Assembly (NCBI GenBank): GCA_900074725.1
Contig: LT598458.1
Location: 558,001-622,000, forward strand
From: Lachancea dasiensis
Lineage: Eukaryota; Ascomycota; Saccharomycetes; Saccharomycetales; Saccharomycetaceae
Direction of reading: 5' to 3'
Length of the DNA: 64,000 nt
A model generated the notes under the pieces. That model searched no databases. It worked only from the letters and a program-made list of their open reading frames with translations, and had not been told where the DNA came from. Made by a program: the position numbers and the translations under genes. Shown here piece after piece: positions 58,937-64,000 of the stretch (position 1 is its first letter; every line of letters begins with the position of its first letter).

Positions 58937-59521
58937 ATGACCGATCAACAGGTAATATTCATGAACCCTCAGACAGAAAACCTGGAGTACTTATATAGCC
59001 TGGTCCGAAAGATAGCGCAACAAATGAAAGAGAATAAGCTGAAACGAAATGACTTATTAAAAGAAATCGACGTGCTGGTGAAGGAGGTGAACTCCTCACA
59101 GCCCAAGAGCGGTATGCGCGATCCTAATTTGTCCGTAATCTCTAACTTTTTGAAACAAAGAGATATTGACGTCGAGGACAGAAGACAGCGCAGCGATACA
59201 ACAAGCGATCCAGAGCTCGCTTGCCTCCAGGAACAGAATGCCATTTTGAGAAAAATGTTTCAAGAAAAATGCTGTTATAACAATGAGACATTGGCGCTAC
59301 TCAAAGTCCACGAAGAGTATCTTGCAGAGGTTGTAAGTTTACTTAGGGGCGATGTTTTGTCGTATCATCAATCGCTTGTGGAGAAGTGCCGCGAAATTTA
59401 CGACGGGAGGTTATGTTTACTGGAGGATGAAGAGTTCGGTCACTACATTGGTGGGATTGATAATCTACAAGAATTACTAGAGATCTCAGAAATATTTCGT
59501 GGTCTTCTGCGTTTGACTTGA
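58937..59521 (+). CDS. FAR7: Far7, pheromone-arrest/FAR (STRIPAK-like) complex subunit
   Basis: Subunit of the Far3-7-8-9-10-11 complex, needed for lasting pheromone arrest and TORC2 control. The ATG at 58937 gives 194 residues, starting MTDQQVIFMNPQTENLEYLYSLVRKI. The protein is helical and coiled throughout, with a Cys pair (EKCCYNN). S. cerevisiae Far7 is 221 residues. The frame is open for 31 codons further upstream without an ATG. The gene adjoins REC8, joining YFR008W to YPR007C as expected for a pre-WGD order. Confidence 0.8.
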   Translation: MTDQQVIFMNPQTENLEYLYSLVRKIAQQMKENKLKRNDLLKEIDVLVKEVNSSQPKSGMRDPNLSVISNFLKQRDIDVEDRRQRSDTTSDPELACLQEQNAILRKMFQEKCCYNNETLALLKVHEEYLAEVVSLLRGDVLSYHQSLVEKCREIYDGRLCLLEDEEFGHYIGGIDNLQELLEISEIFRGLLRLT

Positions 59522-59957
59522 CCTCTATCCTCATCGAATGTACAGGAAGGCCAGCGCCTGTAAGATTAGATTCAATCTCGCTTTTGTGTTTTTTTTAATG
59601 GTTTTTTTCCGTCTTTGCAAGCGCAACTCGACTGCACTTTGGTTGTTACTCATTACAAGACAACTCTTTTCAACCGGGCGACACGCTATAAAGTGCGCCG
59701 TGGCTTTCAAACTGTCTTCCTTCTTTGTGCGTTGACCTGTTAGGAGATCCACTTGTAACATCGACGCAGGAGCCCGCGCCAGAGTAACATTTTATTTAAA
59801 GTAAGGCCGAAACCAGTGTTTCTCACTGTGATCGCTCCGAATACATGCGGCTGGTGAGTGTAGGAGATTCTGTGCACAGTAGGAAGGTGGTTCTTAGTCC
59901 CGCGTGGTATTTTCTGATCACTCTAAACCCTCAGTTAGTAATAAAAGTCATCTGAGG
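59522..59957. other. Intergenic region, FAR7 to tRNA-Gly
   Basis: No gene seen; two opposing 65-76 codon frames near 59540-59760 are mirror images and unlikely to code. Confidence 0.5.
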
Positions 59958-60028
59958 GCGCAAGTGGTTTAGTGGTAAAATCCAACGTTGCCATCGTTGG
60001 GCCCCCGGTTCGATTCCGGGCTTGCGCA
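59958..60028 (+). tRNA. tG(GCC): tRNA-Gly (GCC)
   Basis: 71 nt. Acceptor GCGCAAG pairs with CTTGCGC, A box GTGGTTTAGTGG, anticodon loop TTGCCAT with GCC, B box GGTTCGATTCC, followed by a T run at about 60032. It looks identical to the yeast tRNA-Gly(GCC) as I know it. Confidence 0.97.
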
Positions 60029-60724
60029 ATCTTTTTAACGCTCTGAAATGATTAACTCTGCACAGGTTATGTAATAACGCTCACGAAGACCGTTACCGTG
60101 TATCATGATATGAAATTATAATTTGTTCTGCGCTTATCCAGTCAAACCGCATTCTTGGTAAACGCCTGATACGGTAAAGCCGACAACGGTCCTCTAAAGT
60201 ACATGACTCTGCCAGATTCAGTTCTGTGGGTTACTACCACCTGATGAGAGTCAATTTTTCTTCATTTTGGTATCCTACACCCGTAAATACTTACGTATCG
60301 CCATCGCACCCCGTTGGTTCACACACTACACAGAAAAAAAATTTTCGACATCGGGTGGGAATTATACAAACATCCTCTTAAGAGGCTACTGCACAGCTTT
60401 CAACTGCACCCTGAAAAGGCAAGCTCGGACCTGCACCTGTGGTTTTTTTGGCTCTAGATTGGTCGACCGCCAAGTAGTGGGTGCATATATGTGTGGGATC
60501 ACAAGAATTACAGCACTAACACAAACCTGGGGGTGCGATTGGGGCCGTAACAATAAGGTAGATAATAGTAGGCAAGGAGCGGCCTGTTTTATATATATAA
60601 TGAAGATGCGATGAGGGTTTTGAGCGTTTAGAGTACAATTCATAGTCACTAGCAAGAATCATCGAAACAGAGGCAAGGTTTTCTGTGCGAACTTGACGTG
60701 AGCTGCATATTTTATCATTGAAGA
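60029..60724. promoter_or_regulatory. FTR1 promoter with CACCC-type iron-response sites
   Basis: Aft1 binds YRCACCCR. Matches to the CACCC core lie at 60305-60312 (CGCACCCC), 60405-60412 (TGCACCCT) and on the minus strand near 60528-60535 (CGCACCCC), all 190-420 bp before FTR1. Iron control is inferred. Confidence 0.5.
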
Positions 60725-61930
60725 ATGGCTAAGGGTAGTAAAGTTTTCAATGTTTCAGTGTTTTTCGTCGTTTTCAGAGAATGCCTGGAGGCCGTGGTTA
60801 TTGTCTCCGTGCTGTTGTCCTTTTTGAAACAATCTGTTGGGCAACAAGATGTAAACATCTACAAAAGACTACGAAAACAGGTGTGGATCGGTGTAGCAGC
60901 CGGTCTCTTCATTTGTTTGGCCATTGGTGGCGGGTTCATTGGTGCCTACTACTCGCTACAAAATGACATCTTTGGTAGCGCTGAAGACTTGTGGGAGGGT
61001 ATCTTCTGTATGATCGCCACGGTGATGATCTCAATTATGGGTATCGCGATGTTGAGAGTTAACAAGCTGCAAGCGAAGTGGAGGGTCAAGATTGCACGTG
61101 CTTTGCTGGACATACCGGAACGTAAGAGAGACCGCTTCAAGATCGGCCACTTGACGCGCAGATACGCCATGTTCTTGCTACCATTCTTCACCGTTTTGAG
61201 GGAAGGTCTAGAAGCCGTCGTGTTTGTGGCTGGTGCTGGTATCACCACTCAGGGTTCCAGCGCGTCTGCTTACCCTTTACCCGTGGTGGTTGGCCTCATC
61301 GCAGGTACCGCCGTCGGTGTTCTTTTGTATTACGGTACCTCCAAATCCTCCATGCAAGTTTTTTTGGTTGCTTCGACCTGTATTTTGTACCTAATCAGTG
61401 CTGGTCTGTTTTCAAGAGGAGCTTGGTATTTTGAGAATTACAGATACAACAAGGCTACCGGCGGTGACGCCTCTGAGAGTGGTGACGGAAACGGGTCCTA
61501 CAACATCCGTAAGGCCGTGTACCACGTCAATTGCTGCAACCCAGAACTGGACAACGGTTGGGATATCTTTAATGCTTTGCTGGGATGGCAAAACACTGGA
61601 TACTTGTCATCTATGTTGTGCTATAACATATATTGGTTGGTCTTGATGATAGTGGTTGGCTTGATGATGTTTGAAGAGAAGAAGGGACATTTGCCTTTTT
61701 GCAAGCACCTGACTCTGCGCCAGCTAAGTCCAACCTACTGGCTCAAGAACAAGAAAAAAGATGAACTGACCCAGACCCAAAAAGACGAATTGTTCAAAAA
61801 AGTTGAGAAATTGAACTTCAATGAAGATGGTGAGCTGGGACAAACCGCCATCGATACCCACTGTGACTCAAATGCTTCCGAGAACTCTAAATCTAAGCTG
61901 GAGGCCAACGTTGTCACGATGTCTAAATAG
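60725..61930 (+). CDS. FTR1: High-affinity iron permease Ftr1
   Basis: Plasma-membrane iron permease working with the Fet3 multicopper oxidase. The 401-residue protein has seven likely membrane segments. Both iron-binding REXXE motifs are present, RECLEA in the first segment (residues about 18-23) and REGLEA in the fourth. A DASES-rich extracellular loop and a charged cytosolic tail follow. S. cerevisiae Ftr1 is 404 residues; the vacuolar paralogue Fth1 is longer (465), so FTR1 is preferred. Codon use is biased to the optimal set. Confidence 0.94.
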   Translation: MAKGSKVFNVSVFFVVFRECLEAVVIVSVLLSFLKQSVGQQDVNIYKRLRKQVWIGVAAGLFICLAIGGGFIGAYYSLQNDIFGSAEDLWEGIFCMIATVMISIMGIAMLRVNKLQAKWRVKIARALLDIPERKRDRFKIGHLTRRYAMFLLPFFTVLREGLEAVVFVAGAGITTQGSSASAYPLPVVVGLIAGTAVGVLLYYGTSKSSMQVFLVASTCILYLISAGLFSRGAWYFENYRYNKATGGDASESGDGNGSYNIRKAVYHVNCCNPELDNGWDIFNALLGWQNTGYLSSMLCYNIYWLVLMIVVGLMMFEEKKGHLPFCKHLTLRQLSPTYWLKNKKKDELTQTQKDELFKKVEKLNFNEDGELGQTAIDTHCDSNASENSKSKLEANVVTMSK

Positions 61931-63400
61931 AATTTATAGAAAGGGCCTTAATAGTAGGGGTCGAATTTAAGTACCACTATGCTCACAAAGAAATGAGGAT
62001 CGACGACTCAACAAAACCTGAAGAACAGGACAACTCAAAAATCTAACTAGCGAGCGCAAAAGCTGCCGGCGTTGGTTTCTTGTGAAAAAAATACGCATTC
62101 TGCTATTGCTGGCAAAACGCTGAACTCCTTGGGGGAAATTTCGTTGGTAGAGGTTCAGAATGTCACAACAACATCGGCGGGTAATCCAGGAGCGCTAAAG
62201 CTAAAAGCATAAAACTGCAGCTCTTCCAAAACTATTGAGGAGCCGGAGAGCACCTAACATACTGGCGTGTATGAACTTTTTCACGACCGTACATTACACT
62301 GTTGTCAGGAATGGCCCGGTCTGACGTGCAAACTCGATATCGCTGTTTTGCGTTACATTTAGTAGCTAGTGTTTTTGATCTGCACTGTCGGTAACATGCA
62401 TACGTTACATTTGACCGCTACACTAGCTAGGCTGCCCCAGAACAGAAACATCGCTACACGAGCGCCCAATGCTTTGAAACTACGTAAAGACTCTACTTCC
62501 GAAAAATCCAGCTCTTCCGTTAACGATAACTTCTACCGGGGCCGCCATGGGTTGTATTCTTAACATATCGCCATAGACCGCATTGGAAACTACTGAGAAA
62601 ATGCATTCGGATAACGTCGAAAGTTTGGCCTCCCAACGGCGTAGGGGATCGTACAACAGACTGCAACAGAGCCGACAAAGGCTCATTTCAGGCTACCCCC
62701 CGTGAAAACATCTTTGCTGGCTCTTTAGAAACCTGTAATACGGACTTTGTATCAGGTTCACGCATAATTATCTCGACGGCGCCAAGAACACTTGAGTTTG
62801 AAAATGTTTCGGTTGGTAGCCGTATAGGGCAATATGTGATTCTCAATAGTCATCACCCTACCTCCCCCCTCCGAGCAGAATATTACATACAGAAAAAAAG
62901 ATCACACTACTCATTTTCGAGCCAATCCAAGCGTTCATTGGTGAGTCTTTGCAGTCTTTTACCGTGATATTTCTGCAACCGTTGAATTGACTTTCGGAGT
63001 TCAGCGTTGCCCAACTATTGCTTCTATCGTACTTTGACCGGAAAGTCGACTTTGCCATCAAGTGCTCGAAATTATAACTCTCAGACAACCCTGAACCATT
63101 TTTTGGCAGATTCAGGGAAAGCTCAAAGGAAGTTCAAAGACAATAGGAAGGACCGGCTAGCCCAAGCTGCAAAATCTTGCACTGAGGTCAAGGTCTTAAT
63201 TGCGGGTGTTTGAACGCTATCCAGCACGATTGGTACTTAGAACTCTTCGTTGTAAGCATTCCGAAAACTATAGGCACAAAAGGTTTGAAGACTACTCCTG
63301 TCAGTGGAATGGTTTTAGAAGTGTCTATATAGTCCGAACATTTTGAAGAGATTAGATTCAGCACAGGCGCTTTCGTCTGTGGTTCGCGCTTTCCGTCATC
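61931..63400. other. Intergenic region, FTR1 to HAA1
   Basis: About 1.47 kb, large for this window. A 55-codon frame (62396-62563) is listed separately; other short frames overlap each other on both strands and look accidental. Confidence 0.5.
62396..62563 (+). CDS. Candidate small protein with mitochondrial-like N-terminus (55 aa)
   Basis: ATG at 62396 reads MHTLHLTATLARLPQNRNIA, then TRAPNALKLRKDSTSEKSSSS and a FYRGRHGLYS end. The first 35 residues have Arg/Lys and no acid, as in matrix-targeting signals. I know no family for it. It may be chance, but it is better formed than its neighbours. Confidence 0.3.
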   Translation: MHTLHLTATLARLPQNRNIATRAPNALKLRKDSTSEKSSSSVNDNFYRGRHGLYS

Positions 63401-64000
63401 ATGGTTGTAGTCAACGGAATTAAGTACGCTTGCGAAAGGTGTATCAGGGGCCACAGGGTTACTACTTGCAATCATACGGATCAGCCACTAATGATGATAA
63501 AACCTAAGGGGCGTCCGTCTACAACCTGTGCACATTGTAAAGAGCTTCGCAAAAACAAAAACTCAAACCCGGCGGGCTCGTGCACTTGCGGGCGGCAGGA
63601 GAAAAAACGACTGGCTCAAAAAGCCAAAGAAGAGGCTCGTGCGAAAGCCAAGGTCGGGGACGATGACTGTAAGTGCGTGGATGGTGAAAAGTGCACGTGC
63701 CATTCTCTACGAAAAGCATTCCGTCGGACGCCTTCTTCTCGAATCAAGGGTACAGCAAGCTCTTCCGTTACCTCAGCCGACTCACCCATAATTTCCACTC
63801 TAGATGGCTGCAAGGTTGTTAAAAATCATGGTTTGAGCTCACTACCGTCATTCCACTCATCGCAGTCCCTGGATCGTGATTTCAGCCTGGCTCAAAGTCC
63901 TCCTTTCTCTCCTGCATCATTCCATGCTGGCTACAGTCATAATAATAGTAACTGGGATACTAGCTCGGCTGCGAGCTCTCTCGTTTCGGAGTCAAAACTG
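63401..64000 (+). CDS. HAA1: Copper-fist transcription factor Haa1 (3' end outside window)
   Basis: Transcriptional activator of the weak-acid (acetic/lactic) response. The first 200 codons are present and open to the window's end. The N-terminal copper-fist domain is nearly identical to S. cerevisiae Haa1: MVVVNGIKYACERCIRGHRV, then TTCNHTDQPLMMIKPKGRPS, with the RGRP-like KGRPS minor-groove motif and the CxC pairs of the zinc/copper cluster. A Lys/Ala helix and a Cys-rich DDCKCVDGEKCTCH follow, then a Ser-rich region with SSQSLDRDFSLAQSPPFSP. CUP2/ACE1 is the other family member, but this N-terminus and the position near REC8 fit HAA1. Confidence 0.93.
   Translation, partial: MVVVNGIKYACERCIRGHRVTTCNHTDQPLMMIKPKGRPSTTCAHCKELRKNKNSNPAGSCTCGRQEKKRLAQKAKEEARAKAKVGDDDCKCVDGEKCTCHSLRKAFRRTPSSRIKGTASSSVTSADSPIISTLDGCKVVKNHGLSSLPSFHSSQSLDRDFSLAQSPPFSPASFHAGYSHNNSNWDTSSAASSLVSESKL

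Noticed and set aside
60267-60655. ORFs on both strands in the FTR1 promoter
   Set aside because: They overlap each other, are Cys/Thr-rich without family likeness, and cover the iron-response sites.
63007-63213. 68-codon ORF before HAA1
   Set aside because: It overlaps an equally long frame on the other strand and resembles no known protein; likely part of the HAA1 promoter.

Overview
The window is nuclear DNA from a budding yeast of the family Saccharomycetaceae that did not pass through the whole-genome duplication (WGD). The best guess is a Lachancea-like species, with Torulaspora or Zygosaccharomyces as alternatives. Evidence: compact, almost intron-free genes; the few introns carry a perfect TACTAAC branch point; there is a candidate point centromere with a short CDEII; and the gene order interleaves two sister (post-WGD) regions of S. 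cerevisiae in one track. The S. cerevisiae order used here comes from memory, not from a search.

Layout. (1) 1-29.2 kb: MNN2-like mannosyltransferase (5' cut by the window), GRX6/7, APC11, an RCR paralogue (A), UGA2, RAD57, MAF1, DSF2, SOK1, histones H4/H3, TRP1, IPP1, a second RCR paralogue (B), GPI18, COQ1, RER2, YRB1 and NTH1. This blends S. cerevisiae chromosomes II-right and IV, and the UGA2-IPP1 block is inverted. (2) 29.2-30.0 kb: gene-free region with a (TA)n tract and a candidate point centromere, in the same place as CEN2/CEN4. (3) 30.0-49.9 kb: ECM15, H2B/H2A, RMD1, NHP10, UTP20, MCD1, ATP16, MED2, PTC1 and RPT2. (4) From a tRNA-Ser at 50.3 kb onward: synteny switches to the chromosome XVI/VI block, with a YPR003C-type SulP transporter, AIM45, YFH7, REC8, FAR7, tRNA-Gly, FTR1 and the 5' part of HAA1.

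Most genes are housekeeping: chromatin (all four core histones, NHP10, cohesin MCD1 and REC8), mitochondria (COQ1, ATP16, AIM45), proteasome and APC, glycosylation and dolichol (MNN2, GPI18, RER2), ribosome biogenesis (UTP20), iron and acid stress. Promoter motifs often fit the gene: a Rpn4 PACE box at RPT2, URS1 at REC8, PAC/RRPE at UTP20, CACCC sites at FTR1, and a repeated bipartite element shared by both histone promoters.

Four genes need introns to give full-length proteins: RCR-A, MAF1, ECM15 and RPT2. In RPT2 the first coding exon is just the ATG. I found no wholly new multi-gene system. The most interesting items are the RCR-flanked inversion, the variant histone activator element, the one-codon RPT2 exon, the candidate centromere, and an unexplained repeated dyad element between ATP16 and MED2.
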